NCBI RefSeq assembly: GCF_016908395.1
Contig: NZ_JAFBDU010000001.1
Span: forward strand, 62,001-126,000
Source of the DNA: Metabacillus crassostreae
Lineage (GTDB): Bacteria; Bacillota; Bacilli; Bacillales; Bacillaceae
DNA: 64,000 bases
Direction: 5' to 3'
Position 1 is the first letter of the stretch; each line of letters begins with the position of its first letter. The notes beneath the pieces are model-generated. The model did no database searches and was not told the DNA's origin. It saw nothing but the letters and a program-made list of their open reading frames with translations. Of this stretch, positions 16,771-25,475 are shown piece after piece. The position numbers were made by a program, and so were the translations under genes.

Positions 16771-18132
16771 ATGACTTTTTACCCGTGGATATCGAGGAGG
16801 TGTAGATCTTACATTTGTAAGGTTGTGCTATTGATTACATTAAATTTACTATTCATTATCCTTTTAATTGCTTTTACTGGCTTTTTTGTGGCAACTGAAT
16901 TTGCAATTGTGAAAGTACGTATGGTGAGAATTGAGCAGCTAATATCTGAAGGAAAGAAAGGTGCCCATTCGGCTAAGATTGTTCTATCTCATATTGAAGA
17001 GTATTTGTCAGCTTGTCAGTTAGGTATAACTGTCACTGCTTTAGGTCTTGGATGGTTAGGGGAACCTACTGTTACAAATATTTTTCAACCTTTATTTAAC
17101 CAATATAATGTTAATGAATCTCTTATACAACTTTTATCATTTTGTATTACATTTGGTATTATTACGTTTTTACATGTTGTAGTTGGTGAATTGGCCCCTA
17201 AATCCGTAGCCATTCAAAAAGCTGAAGAAATCATCTTATTTTGCTCATTACCAATCATTTGGTTTTATCGAGTCATGTACCCTTTTATTTGGATTTTGAA
17301 TGGTGCGGCTCGTATTTTTGTTGGTTTATTCGGATTAAGTTCAGCCTCGAAATTTGATATAGCACATTCAGAGGAAGAATTAAGAATATTGCTGTCAGAA
17401 AGCTTTCATAGTGGTGAAATCAATCAAAATGAATTGAATTATGTTAATAATATTTTTGCTTTTGATGAAAGAATCGCTAAAGAGGTTATGGTCCCTAGAA
17501 CTGAGATAGTTAGCATATCCATGGAAAATACTTATGAGGAAGTTATTAATATTGTAACAGCAGAAAAATATACTCGGTATCCGGTTATTCAAGACAGTGA
17601 TAAAGATAATATTCTAGGTTTTATTAATATTAAAGAATTTCTAACTGCAATGATTATGCATAAAACAGATAAAAATCAACAATCATTTCAATCCTTTATC
17701 AATCCAATTATACAAGTGATAGAAACCGTGCCTATTCATGATTTGTTAGTAAAAATGCAAAAGGAACGAACACATATTGCTATTTTAATTGATGAATACG
17801 GAGGTACATCAGGTTTAGTTACTGTAGAAGATATCTTAGAGGAGATTGTTGGAGAAATTCGGGATGAATTTGATGAAGATGAAATTCCAGAAATTCAAAA
17901 GGTGAGCGAAAATCATTACATTCTCGATGCTAAGATCTTAATTGATGAAGTCAATAACTTACTTGGAGTTGAATTAGAGGATGAAGAAATTGATACAATA
18001 GGTGGTTGGTTCTTAACAAGAAATTTTGAAGCAAAAGCAGGCTCAGAAATTCAAGCTGAAGGGTATATATTTAGAATTAAAACTATAAATGGACATCATA
18101 TTTCATATATAGAAGTAGTGAAAAGTCAATAA
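16771..18132 (+). CDS. CNNM/CBS-domain (hemolysin C-like) membrane protein
   Basis: About 435-453 aa: an N-terminal DUF21/CNNM membrane domain with four helices (TGFFVATEFAIVKVR, ACQLGITVTALGLGWLGEP, HVVVGELAPKSVA motifs), a CBS pair (about residues 215-340, with VMVPRTEIV and DEYGGTSGLVTVEDILEEIVG), and a C-terminal CorC_HlyC domain (DTIGGWFL). The family is linked to Mg2+/Co2+ efflux or tolerance. The start is uncertain: GGAGGTG at 16795-16801 is inside the frame, and TTG at 16831 (ITLNLLFII...) would match the usual N terminus; ATG 16771 has no site. Confidence 0.9.
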   Translation: MTFYPWISRRCRSYICKVVLLITLNLLFIILLIAFTGFFVATEFAIVKVRMVRIEQLISEGKKGAHSAKIVLSHIEEYLSACQLGITVTALGLGWLGEPTVTNIFQPLFNQYNVNESLIQLLSFCITFGIITFLHVVVGELAPKSVAIQKAEEIILFCSLPIIWFYRVMYPFIWILNGAARIFVGLFGLSSASKFDIAHSEEELRILLSESFHSGEINQNELNYVNNIFAFDERIAKEVMVPRTEIVSISMENTYEEVINIVTAEKYTRYPVIQDSDKDNILGFINIKEFLTAMIMHKTDKNQQSFQSFINPIIQVIETVPIHDLLVKMQKERTHIAILIDEYGGTSGLVTVEDILEEIVGEIRDEFDEDEIPEIQKVSENHYILDAKILIDEVNNLLGVELEDEEIDTIGGWFLTRNFEAKAGSEIQAEGYIFRIKTINGHHISYIEVVKSQ

Positions 18133-18328
18133 AACCTTAGCATTTCATACTTAATTTAGTAAAATATGAATGTGAGGACATTTAATGATTAACCACTTAA
18201 CAAATGAAGCAATTAAGGTATAATAAAGACATGTATTTAGAAATACCATTACATATTTAGAAATATCGTTTTTTTTAATGTGGATTATGTTAAGTGGTAT
18301 GATTTAATGTTGAAAGTGAGTGTTCATA

Positions 18329-19048
18329 ATGGGTCGTAAGTGGAATAATATTAAAGAAAAAAAGGCGTCTAAGGATGCTAATACTAGTCGTATATATGCT
18401 AAATTTGGTCGAGAGATTTATGTAGTAGCTAGACAAGGAGAACCTGATCCAGAATCTAACCAAGCCTTGAAGGTTGTTCTAGAAAGAGCAAAAACATATA
18501 ATGTGCCGAAAACAATAATTGATCGTGCTATAGATAAAGCTAAGGGTGGATCAGAGGAAAATTTCGATGAGCTTCGTTATGAAGGATTTGGACCTAATGG
18601 TTCAATGATTATTGTTGATGCCTTAACAAATAACGTTAACCGAACTGCTTCAGATGTTAGAGCAGCATTTGGTAAAAACGGAGGGAATATGGGAGTTAGT
18701 GGATCTGTTTCCTACATGTTTGATGCAACTGCTGTAATTGGTGTTGAAGGTAAATCTGCTGACGATGTTCTTGAATTATTAATGGAAGCAGACGTTGACG
18801 CACGAGACATTTTAGAAGAGGAAAATTCAGTCATTGTTTATGCAGAGCCAGATCAATTTCATTCAATACAAGAGGCATTCAAGAATGCAGGGATAGTTGA
18901 ATTTAATGTTGCTGAATTAACTATGTTAGCACAAAATGATGTTTCATTAACAGAAGAATCACAACAACAATTCGAAAAATTAATCGACGCTTTAGAAGAC
19001 CTGGAAGATGTTAGGCAAGTTTATCATAATGTAGATTTAAGCGAATAG
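18329..19048 (+). CDS. yeeI: YebC/PmpR-family protein
   Basis: A 239-aa protein of the YebC/TACO1 family: [54 protein letters not shown]. The family includes DNA-binding regulators and ribosome-associated factors that ease translation of proline-rich stretches. I start at ATG 18329, the conserved MGRKW N terminus. Bacillus has one such gene (yeeI), which fits the length. Monocistronic, with a terminator. Confidence 0.92.
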   Translation: MGRKWNNIKEKKASKDANTSRIYAKFGREIYVVARQGEPDPESNQALKVVLERAKTYNVPKTIIDRAIDKAKGGSEENFDELRYEGFGPNGSMIIVDALTNNVNRTASDVRAAFGKNGGNMGVSGSVSYMFDATAVIGVEGKSADDVLELLMEADVDARDILEEENSVIVYAEPDQFHSIQEAFKNAGIVEFNVAELTMLAQNDVSLTEESQQQFEKLIDALEDLEDVRQVYHNVDLSE

Positions 19049-19058
19049 CTTAAAACAT

Positions 19059-19090
19059 AGGCAGACCTATTTAAAAGGTCTGCCTTTTAG
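19059..19090 (+). terminator. Intrinsic terminator after yeeI
   Basis: AGGCAGACCT pairs with AGGTCTGCCT (short loop) followed by TTT. Confidence 0.8.
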
Positions 19091-19297
19091 TTTGTACTGT
19101 TCCTTCTCTTTTCACTTCGTAATTGTTTTCCTATTTTATGTAAAACCTACTTATTAACAAATACTCTTTTCTATCCTAAGTTCAAGTGATATATGTATTA
19201 GAACACCCTTAGATGATGATCCTTTAAAATAAGAATGATTTTCTGCATTTAAGTTAAACTAAGAGTGCTCTAAAACTTTTTGTAGGAGGTTTTTTGA

Positions 19298-19438
19298 ATG
19301 TCTAAGAAGAAGGAGACACCTTCAAAAGAGGTCGATCAAAAGCAATTAGTAAATGATAAAGCTATAAAGTCAAAGGCGAATAATTATGAAGATGACCATA
19401 TTCGCAATACAACCTCAATTGGTGCAGCAAATCAATAA
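19298..19438 (+). CDS. 46-aa hydrophilic hypothetical protein
   Basis: MSKKKETPSKEVDQKQ... ending TTSIGAANQ. TAGGAGGT seven bases before ATG 19298 is a near-ideal ribosome binding site. The product has no hydrophobic core and no cysteine. It resembles other tiny Bacillus spore-associated peptides only in composition. Confidence 0.55.
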   Translation: MSKKKETPSKEVDQKQLVNDKAIKSKANNYEDDHIRNTTSIGAANQ

Positions 19439-19472
19439 TTTAGTCTATGTTATAGATAAATGTAGATTTTTA

Positions 19473-19690
19473 GAACTTTGAAGTGAAAAGCATTCACTCC
19501 TGCGGGAATAGCGTGTCAAAGGGAAACCTCACATTCGACACAGCCTACGATGGACTCCGGATCTAGGAAGAAGAATTGTCCTTTAAAAAAAGCCGGCAGT
19601 TGGGATTGTTAATATTATTCCCAAGGAAAAAACAAAGTGTATCTTCGCTCAGAAAAGCAAATGGCTATAACGGCATCAACAACAAAGTTC
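19473..19690. repeat. Decayed relative of the GC-rich repeat at 7105
   Basis: Ends are inverted (GAACTTTG and CAAAGTTC). Internal strings ACTCCTGCGGGAATAGCGTG, GTGTCAAAGGGAAACC and ATCAACAACAAAGTT match the first copy, with an internal insertion of about 80 bp (AAAAAAAGCCGGCAGTT...). No coding sequence. Confidence 0.6.
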
Positions 19691-19826
19691 AAATGAGTTA
19701 TAATTTAAGCTGGAAGCAAGAATGGTGTAAGTTATAATTCAAAATGGTAATTGGTAATGAGAGTATTATATTCAACTATAAAATACAAAAATGTATAAAA
19801 TGTAGTGAAAGATAATATTATTTTTA

Positions 19827-19858
19827 AGAGACCTGCTATAGTTAGGGGTCTCTTTAAT
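19827..19858 (+). terminator. Hairpin just upstream of yodM
   Basis: AAGAGACC pairs with GGTCTCTT over a 12-base loop, then TAATAAT. No gene ends here, so it may be a relic terminator or an attenuator for yodM. Confidence 0.45.
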
Positions 19859-19892
19859 AATAGAACTTTGTGTGGAGGGGAACTGGAGAAAT

Positions 19893-20522
19893 ATGCTATT
19901 TAGATTTTTAACTCTATTATTTGTTTTTTGCCTTTGTGCACTGATTTATCCTATTGAATTTTTCTATCAATGGGATGTAAAGGTAACTTTGTTTTTTGAG
20001 GAAATTCGTCATCCTATTTTAACTACTATTTTCATGTTCATAACAGATATTGGTTCAATAAAATATACTCTTCCAATTTGCATAGTTTTTGCTTGTTTCT
20101 TTTATTATAAAAAAAGGAAACTGTTAGATCTTGTTATGTTAACTGTGATCTTCTTTACTGTTAGACAGTTAAATGGATTATTAAAAAATTTATTTGTGAG
20201 AGATCGTCCTTCTTTTGAATATGTATATGAGGAAAGTCATTATAGTTTTCCAAGTGGACATGCTATGAACACTACAGCAATATATGGATTTTTATGTTTT
20301 ATTACTTTAAATCACCTGATAAAAAGTGGTAAGCAAAAATCTATTGTATTGGTTAGTACAATTATATTAATCGGCTTGATAAGCATCAGTAGAGTATACT
20401 TGGGCGTTCATTTTATTACAGATGTTATAGCTGGAATTAGTGCTGGTTTAATGTTATTAATTGTAATAACATCGATTATCCCTAAAATTAGATTGTTTTT
20501 CGACAAAAATAGAAGATATTAG
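19893..20522 (+). CDS. yodM: PAP2-family membrane phosphatase
   Basis: A 209-aa polytopic membrane protein with all three PAP2 motifs: KNLFVRDRP near 104-112, SFPSGHAMN near 126-134 and SRVYLGVHFITDV near 173-185. Members dephosphorylate lipid phosphates such as undecaprenyl pyrophosphate, phosphatidylglycerol phosphate or phosphatidate. The start ATG 19893 is preferred over the upstream in-frame GTG because GGAGGGG and TGGAG lie just before it. Precedes yodL as in B. subtilis. Confidence 0.9.
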   Translation: MLFRFLTLLFVFCLCALIYPIEFFYQWDVKVTLFFEEIRHPILTTIFMFITDIGSIKYTLPICIVFACFFYYKKRKLLDLVMLTVIFFTVRQLNGLLKNLFVRDRPSFEYVYEESHYSFPSGHAMNTTAIYGFLCFITLNHLIKSGKQKSIVLVSTIILIGLISISRVYLGVHFITDVIAGISAGLMLLIVITSIIPKIRLFFDKNRRY

Positions 20523-20591
20523 ATAAAGGGATTTACATATCATTTCTCTAATTAAGTTAAATAGACAATATAATTAGGGAGGATGGGAAAT

Positions 20592-20900
20592 ATGTATTCC
20601 TTACTAGTAAAAAAACGTACAGTTACATATGATATGACCATTTTTCAGACGCCGAATTTTGGAGACAAAAAAGGTTATAAAGAAGTGTATCGTATAAGTG
20701 TTATCGGTACTACGCATACAGAAGCTTTAAATAATATATTTCAAGTTTTTAATGTGAATGATCGAATTCCTCAGGATTATACTGCAAGATATTTAAGTAC
20801 AGGAGATATTATCTTAATTGATGAGGGTAAAAAAGGGCAATTTTACTATAAGTTATTTCCTCAAGATTGGAAAAGAATCAACCGAATTCATGTAAGGTAA
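20592..20900 (+). CDS. yodL: YodL-domain protein
   Basis: A 102-aa protein matching the YodL domain: VTYDMTIFQTPNFGDKKGYK, TEALNNIFQVFNVNDRIP, RYLSTGDIILIDEG. Overproduction of YodL in B. subtilis perturbs cell shape through the MreB cytoskeleton, so a role in cell-shape control during sporulation is plausible. ATG 20592 is chosen because AGGGAGG (20576-20582) is nine bases upstream; the ATG at 20583 abuts it. Confidence 0.88.
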   Translation: MYSLLVKKRTVTYDMTIFQTPNFGDKKGYKEVYRISVIGTTHTEALNNIFQVFNVNDRIPQDYTARYLSTGDIILIDEGKKGQFYYKLFPQDWKRINRIHVR

Positions 20901-20901
20901 G

Positions 20902-20936
20902 AAGAAGCTATGAACTTACCCATAGCTTCTTTTTAA
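20902..20936. terminator. Terminator between yodL and the tiny minus-strand genes
   Basis: An 11-bp perfect stem AAGAAGCTATG / CATAGCTTCTT with an eight-base loop, followed by TTTTTAA on the plus strand. Confidence 0.85.
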
Positions 20937-20978
20937 TATACTGCAGTCTTCACGAGTGAATATGATGCCTTTTACCAT

Positions 20979-21119
20979 TTAAATATGGTGACCTGGACCA
21001 TTTTTGCGTTTCTCGGAAGTATGTTCTTTTGAATGTGCAGTTTCTTCTGCTGCTAATACTTCAGGTGATATATGGTTATTTTTTTTAGGTGTGTTTCTGT
21101 TGCGATGTTTTTTACCCAT
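20979..21119 (-). CDS. 46-aa basic small protein, second of a tandem pair
   Basis: Begins MGKKHRNRNTPKKNNHIS and ends KRKNGPGHHI. AAGGGGG lies 11 bases upstream of the ATG, immediately after the stop of the first small gene, so the two form a mini-operon. The opposite-strand frames in this region lack ribosome binding sites and I reject them. Composition (K, R, N, H rich, no hydrophobics) suits a small spore or nucleic-acid-binding peptide. Family not recognised. Confidence 0.6.
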   Translation of the reverse strand: MGKKHRNRNTPKKNNHISPEVLAAEETAHSKEHTSEKRKNGPGHHI

Positions 21120-21135
21120 TTATTCATATTCCCCC

Positions 21136-21273
21136 TTATATCTCGTTGGATTTATTAGTATTATGTGTTTTTTGTTTTCTAGGCTTTTTTGATTCATGTG
21201 GCATTGTTCCATTTCGTGAACCTGGAGTTGTTTCGTTAGCATGTTGTACTGCTTGTTCAAGCTTTTTTTTCAT
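21136..21273 (-). CDS. 45-aa basic small protein, first of a tandem pair
   Basis: Begins MKKKLEQAVQHANETTPG and ends KTHNTNKSNEI. The ribosome binding site GGAGGGATTTCT before the ATG at 21273 is very good. It is followed after 16 bp by the second small gene. Ser/Thr/Lys/Asn content and length are like minor small acid-soluble or coat-associated spore proteins, but no motif assigns it. Confidence 0.6.
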   Translation of the reverse strand: MKKKLEQAVQHANETTPGSRNGTMPHESKKPRKQKTHNTNKSNEI

Positions 21274-21474
21274 AGAAATCCCTCCAAAAATGTATTCATA
21301 TTTATATTGCCCTTAATTAGTAGAGTTAAGCTGTAAAATAATACTTAGAATGTTAATAAAAATAATGGATGATAATAAAACTGTTGAGAGAGCCATTAAA
21401 GATTTTTCATGTTCATTTTATTATGTTATAGTAAATTGATTCTTTTTGAATATTTTAAGTGGAGGTAAAAGAGA

Positions 21475-22179
21475 ATGAGTGTACATATTGGGGCAAAAGA
21501 AAACGAAATAGCAGAAACGGTATTATTACCAGGAGATCCATTACGTGCTAAATATATTGCTGAAACATTTCTAGAAGATGTTAAATGCTATAATGAAGTA
21601 AGAGGTATGTTAGGGTTTACTGGTACATACAAAGGAGAGCGTATCTCAGTGCAAGGTACGGGAATGGGTGTACCTTCTATTTCAATATACATAAATGAGT
21701 TGATGAGTAGCTACGGTGTACAACAGCTGATTCGTGTTGGTACTTGTGGTGCAATCCAAAAAGATGTAAAAGTTAGGGATGTCATTTTGGCGATGAGTGC
21801 ATCAACTGATAATCAAATGAACCGTCTAACTTTTGGTGGAGTAGATTATGCACCAACTGCAAATTTTGAACTCCTAAAAAAAGCATATGATACTGGAATT
21901 GAAAAAGGATTAAATTTAAAAGTTGGAAATATATTCACTGCCGATATGTTTTATAATGATAATGCTGAATTAGAGAAATGGGCAAAATATGGAATATTAG
22001 CAATCGAAATGGAGTCTTCCGCACTTTATACTTTAGCCGCAAAATTCGGAAGAAAAGCATTATCAGTTCTTACTGTTAGTGATCACATTTTAACTGGTGA
22101 AGAAACAACGTCTGAAGAGCGACAAACAACATTTAATGATATGATTGTTGTTGCTTTAGATGCTGCAATAAAAAAATAA
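21475..22179 (+). CDS. deoD: Purine-nucleoside phosphorylase, DeoD type
   Basis: A 234-aa hexameric-type PNP that cleaves purine (deoxy)nucleosides with phosphate. Motifs: [29 protein letters not shown] (near 86-95), [20 protein letters not shown] (near 178) and the catalytic Asp in [13 protein letters not shown] (near 203). Length is standard. GGAGGT upstream of the ATG. Gene position between yodL and yodJ is conserved with B. subtilis. Confidence 0.97.
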   Translation: MSVHIGAKENEIAETVLLPGDPLRAKYIAETFLEDVKCYNEVRGMLGFTGTYKGERISVQGTGMGVPSISIYINELMSSYGVQQLIRVGTCGAIQKDVKVRDVILAMSASTDNQMNRLTFGGVDYAPTANFELLKKAYDTGIEKGLNLKVGNIFTADMFYNDNAELEKWAKYGILAIEMESSALYTLAAKFGRKALSVLTVSDHILTGEETTSEERQTTFNDMIVVALDAAIKK

Positions 22180-22184
22180 ACGTC

Positions 22185-22213
22185 AAAACGTATGCCATTG
22201 CATACGTTTTTTT
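22185..22213 (+). terminator. Intrinsic terminator after deoD
   Basis: AAAACGTATGC pairs with GCATACGTTTT over a CATT loop, continuing into TTT. Confidence 0.85.
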
Positions 22214-22392
22214 ATGTGATTTAATTCTTTGTAATGAAATTTGTCGAAAAATATAACTCTATTTTAAAAATAAATTGTTTTAACAAATAGGAAAATAGGG
22301 TAAAAATGTTTGTAGGTGCTTTATCTCATATGAATTTTTAGGCACTTAATGATAGAATGGATATGTTATCTATTTTAGATTGGGTGATATTT

Positions 22393-23256
22393 ATGTCTTA
22401 TTATGTAAAGCTATTTGTCGTTATAAGCGGAATTACTGTGTTATCAGCATGCACAACAAACTTCTCATTACCTAGAGGAATTCCATTTAATGAGGAAAAC
22501 CAGGATGAAGCAATAGAAAAAGGTGACAGTAATACGACAAATAACAATGATTCTATTAATGAAAACCAAATTGAAAGTGAAGAAATAGAAGAAACAGAAA
22601 TAGATAGGGAATTTTTATTAAAGTCGCATTTTTTTAATGAGGTAAAAGTCGTAAATGGAAACCAGATTATTGAAAATCCCTCAAATATCATGGCAATGGT
22701 GAATAAAGAATATGGGTTAGCAGATGACTATGTTCCTAAGGATTTAGTAATTCCTCAAGTTGACTTTTCATTTGGTGATGCAGACATTCCTCAAAGTTAT
22801 TTACGAAAAGATGCCGCTGCTGCACTAGAAAAATTATTTAAACTTGCAAAAGAAGATAATATCGAGTTACTTGCAGTTTCAGGATACAGATCTTATTTTC
22901 GTCAACAGGGTATCTTTAATGTTGAAAAAGAAAATAAAGGGGAAGAACAAGCTTTACAGGCAGTTGCATTACCAGGGCAAAGTGAACATCAAACTGGGCT
23001 AGCAATGGATGTGACAAGTAGAAGTGTAAATCTTGAAATAACAAAAAAGTTTGGTGAAACAAAAGAAGGAAAATGGGTTAGCGAAAATGCACATAAAGCT
23101 GGATTCATAATCAGATATCCTCTTGGAAAGGAATCTATAACAGGATACCAATACGAACCATGGCATTTACGTTATGTTGGTTTAGAGCAGGCAAAAGTGA
23201 TATATGAAAATAAGATAACACTAGAGGAATACTTTCAAAAAGCAAAAAAAATATAG
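22393..23256 (+). CDS. yodJ: VanY-type D-alanyl-D-alanine carboxypeptidase lipoprotein
   Basis: A 287-aa lipoprotein. Starting at ATG 22393 (GGGTGAT just upstream) gives a signal peptide ending in lipobox L-S-A-C (Cys20). A low-complexity N/E-rich linker (about 30-75) precedes the VanY peptidase domain, with SGYRSYFRQQ, the zinc motif SEHQTGLAMDV and EPWHLRYVG. It would trim pentapeptide stems of peptidoglycan at the outer membrane face. An upstream in-frame ATG at 22357 would spoil the signal peptide. Confidence 0.92.
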   Translation: MSYYVKLFVVISGITVLSACTTNFSLPRGIPFNEENQDEAIEKGDSNTTNNNDSINENQIESEEIEETEIDREFLLKSHFFNEVKVVNGNQIIENPSNIMAMVNKEYGLADDYVPKDLVIPQVDFSFGDADIPQSYLRKDAAAALEKLFKLAKEDNIELLAVSGYRSYFRQQGIFNVEKENKGEEQALQAVALPGQSEHQTGLAMDVTSRSVNLEITKKFGETKEGKWVSENAHKAGFIIRYPLGKESITGYQYEPWHLRYVGLEQAKVIYENKITLEEYFQKAKKI

Positions 23257-23271
23257 TCGGAGTTTTAAACT

Positions 23272-23772
23272 ATGACAAAAGATTTAGATCATCTTAAAGC
23301 TGGCTTAACAATCTTATTTATTGGGTATAACCCTAGCCTTATTTCAGGTGAAATAGGCCATAATTATGCTAATAAAAATAATAGGTTTTGGAAGCTTCTT
23401 TATCAATCAGGTATAACGGAAAGGTTGTATCTTCCTGAAGAAGATGGCAACTTATTAGATAAAGGGTTAGGTTTTACCAATATTGTTTCAAGACCTACTA
23501 GAAGTGCTGATGAAATTACAAAAGAAGAATATCAAGAAGGTAGAAAAATACTATATAGAAAAATAAACTTATTTAAACCTAAAATTGCCTTTTTTGTTGG
23601 AAAGGGTGTGTATCTACAATATAGTCAAGTGAAAAAAACATCATGGGGTAAGCAAGAGAAAAGTTTTGTCCCTGGTGTTATTGATTTTGTAGCACCTTCT
23701 TCAAGTGGACTAGTAAGAATGAATATAGATGAAATTACTTCAATCTATAATAGTGTAAAGAAATATATATAA
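23272..23772 (+). CDS. mug: Mug-type mismatch-specific uracil/thymine-DNA glycosylase
   Basis: A 166-aa protein of the UDG superfamily, Mug/TDG branch. The first active-site motif is IGYNPS with Asn20, and the second is PSSSGLVRMN near residue 143. It would excise uracil or thymine from G mismatches. Only 15 bp separate it from yodJ, so it is likely co-transcribed with it. Symbol by family similarity. Confidence 0.85.
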   Translation: MTKDLDHLKAGLTILFIGYNPSLISGEIGHNYANKNNRFWKLLYQSGITERLYLPEEDGNLLDKGLGFTNIVSRPTRSADEITKEEYQEGRKILYRKINLFKPKIAFFVGKGVYLQYSQVKKTSWGKQEKSFVPGVIDFVAPSSSGLVRMNIDEITSIYNSVKKYI

Positions 23773-23806
23773 AAGGTAAGGGAATAGACCCTTACCTTTT
23801 ATTTAC
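23771..23806. terminator. Bidirectional terminator between mug and yodI
   Basis: A perfect 12-bp stem AAAAGGTAAGGG / CCCTTACCTTTT with a six-base loop. A/T tracts flank both sides, serving both converging genes. Confidence 0.85.
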
Positions 23807-23809
23807 CTT

Positions 23810-24064
23810 TTACCAGAAAAGTAAACCACCTAATGCTATTCCAGTAATAAGCCCTAGACCAAGTCCATAAGGAGCACCATAACCATATCCATACCCGTAT
23901 CCAAAACCAAACCCATATCCACCTCTTTGAATGACAGGCTCAATAAATACTGTACTTTGTGTTACTCGACATATTCTTCCTACATGAACTCGACCATGTC
24001 GATCATTAATTCTAACAACTTTACCATTGTAGCGACAACATAATTGATAGTAGTGTTGAGACAA
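23810..24064 (-). CDS. yodI: Spore-coat-associated YodI-like protein
   Basis: An 84-aa protein. The start is a TTG at 24064 with AAAGGAGGG eight bases upstream. The N-terminal part (SQHYYQLCCRYNGKVVRINDRHG) is a small beta domain; the C-terminal half is a G/Y/F repeat (GYGFGFGYGYGYGYGAPYG) ending in a hydrophobic segment. Such tracts are typical of coat proteins. Position between yodJ and yodH and the size match B. subtilis yodI. Confidence 0.75.
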   Translation of the reverse strand: MSQHYYQLCCRYNGKVVRINDRHGRVHVGRICRVTQSTVFIEPVIQRGGYGFGFGYGYGYGYGAPYGLGLGLITGIALGGLLFW

Positions 24065-24157
24065 GAGAAATCCCTCCTTTATGATCATTCACCATAGGTT
24101 ATGATGAATGCATGAGGAGGGATTGTACGCCTATCATGAGTTAGAAATTTAATTTTA

Positions 24158-24859
24158 CTATTTAAGAAAGAAAACACAGTAAGAGAGTTTGGTTTGATAT
24201 TTATTTGTTAATTGCTCATGTTTATCAAGAAGAGTAAAGGTAGTTTCGGGAATATCATCACTAAGGTTGAACTCAGTACTAGGCTCGTAAGCATCGTTAA
24301 CGACAATATCAGTTGGGGCTAAGGTCTTATAAACATCAAAATTATATTCTTTAAACTGATTTTGCCATTCTTCTTTAGAAAGAATCGAAGAAAAACCGTA
24401 AAAATCAAGTAATTCTGATTCTTCATCCTTAGTTAAATGTGCAGATTTTATTATTTCGATTGCAATCATTTTACCATTTTTAGTCATAATTCTCTTCATT
24501 TCAGGTAGGGACTCTTTCAGTTTGGTAAAAGATAATACTGATTCACATAATATCAAATCATAAGAATGATCAGCAATAGAAGTTTTTACAAGATTTTCAT
24601 GTAAATACAGCATTTCATTTTTTGGATCTATCTGTTTCTTTCTTGCGATTTCGATCATTCTAATATCATGATCTAAACCAGTAACATTAAAGCCTAGTTG
24701 ATAAAGATAGTTAGTAGTTTGACCAGTGCCACAACCAACATCTAGTATCATTGCATCAAGAGGGATTTGTTCAAGTTCAAAAATGGTTTTTGTAAGTGGA
24801 AGACCACCTGGATGTGCACCACCTATACCTAAGAAAGATAACATTTGTAAATAATTCAT
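24158..24859 (-). CDS. yodH: SAM-dependent methyltransferase
   Basis: A 233-aa class I methyltransferase. The SAM-binding motif ILDVGCGTGQTTNYL lies near residues 38-52, the acidic loop LDHDIRMIE near 61 and motif VI-like LILCESVLSF near 103. Length and neighbours (yodI, ctpA) match B. subtilis yodH. The methyl acceptor is unknown. GGGGGAATACTG precedes the ATG. Confidence 0.85.
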   Translation of the reverse strand: MNYLQMLSFLGIGGAHPGGLPLTKTIFELEQIPLDAMILDVGCGTGQTTNYLYQLGFNVTGLDHDIRMIEIARKKQIDPKNEMLYLHENLVKTSIADHSYDLILCESVLSFTKLKESLPEMKRIMTKNGKMIAIEIIKSAHLTKDEESELLDFYGFSSILSKEEWQNQFKEYNFDVYKTLAPTDIVVNDAYEPSTEFNLSDDIPETTFTLLDKHEQLTNKYQTKLSYCVFFLK

Positions 24860-24918
24860 CAGTATTCCCCCATTTATAATCTATGAGTATTTATATGGAG
24901 GGATAACCAAAAAGGTGC

Positions 24919-25191
24919 TTATAAGCAACTGAATAAACGATGCTTTTCATATAATTTATTTAATTTTGGAGTGAGTAGCTGATAAATTTCTGCTTTGTAA
25001 ATTGTTTGTAATGAACATTTCACGTGTAAAGTTTCAACAAAACTCTCAATACAATTATCAATATAATGAATCACTTGATTTTTATAATAAAGAATATTGC
25101 TATTTATTTTGTAATCTATGTCTTTAAGTAATGACATAGAAAAATAAATCATATTAAAGTCATTTTTTCCGATGTAATCGATTAGTTGCAT
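24919..25191 (-). CDS. 90-aa hypothetical protein
   Basis: A mostly helical cytoplasmic protein (MQLIDYIGKNDFNMIYF...). GGAGG seven bases upstream of the ATG at 25191 supports translation. It precedes yodH on the same strand with a 59-bp gap and may be co-transcribed. I do not recognise a family or motif. Confidence 0.6.
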   Translation of the reverse strand: MQLIDYIGKNDFNMIYFSMSLLKDIDYKINSNILYYKNQVIHYIDNCIESFVETLHVKCSLQTIYKAEIYQLLTPKLNKLYEKHRLFSCL

Positions 25192-25475
25192 AACGAAACC
25201 TCCTATATTTACATTCGTGTAATAAACTTTACATTAAATCAACAGAGAAGTATCGTACTTTTTGTCGATTGTGTAAAAGACAATTTATTTCATTGTTAGG
25301 ATCATGCTTTTTACCATTCATTGTTTTAAGGATTTTGGTTACATTATTTATGTGACCCTCCATAATATGTCCAAATTTGGTTAATTGATATCATAATATC
25401 TATACATATTCATTGACGTTTTAAATGTGGTTAGACATAATAAATACATACATAAAGGTGGTGCAGTAATCGAGA

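Noticed and set aside
21004-21316. Plus-strand frames of 62 and 75 codons
   Set aside because: No ribosome binding site and cysteine/phenylalanine-rich composition; they are opposite to the two tiny minus-strand genes, which have strong sites.
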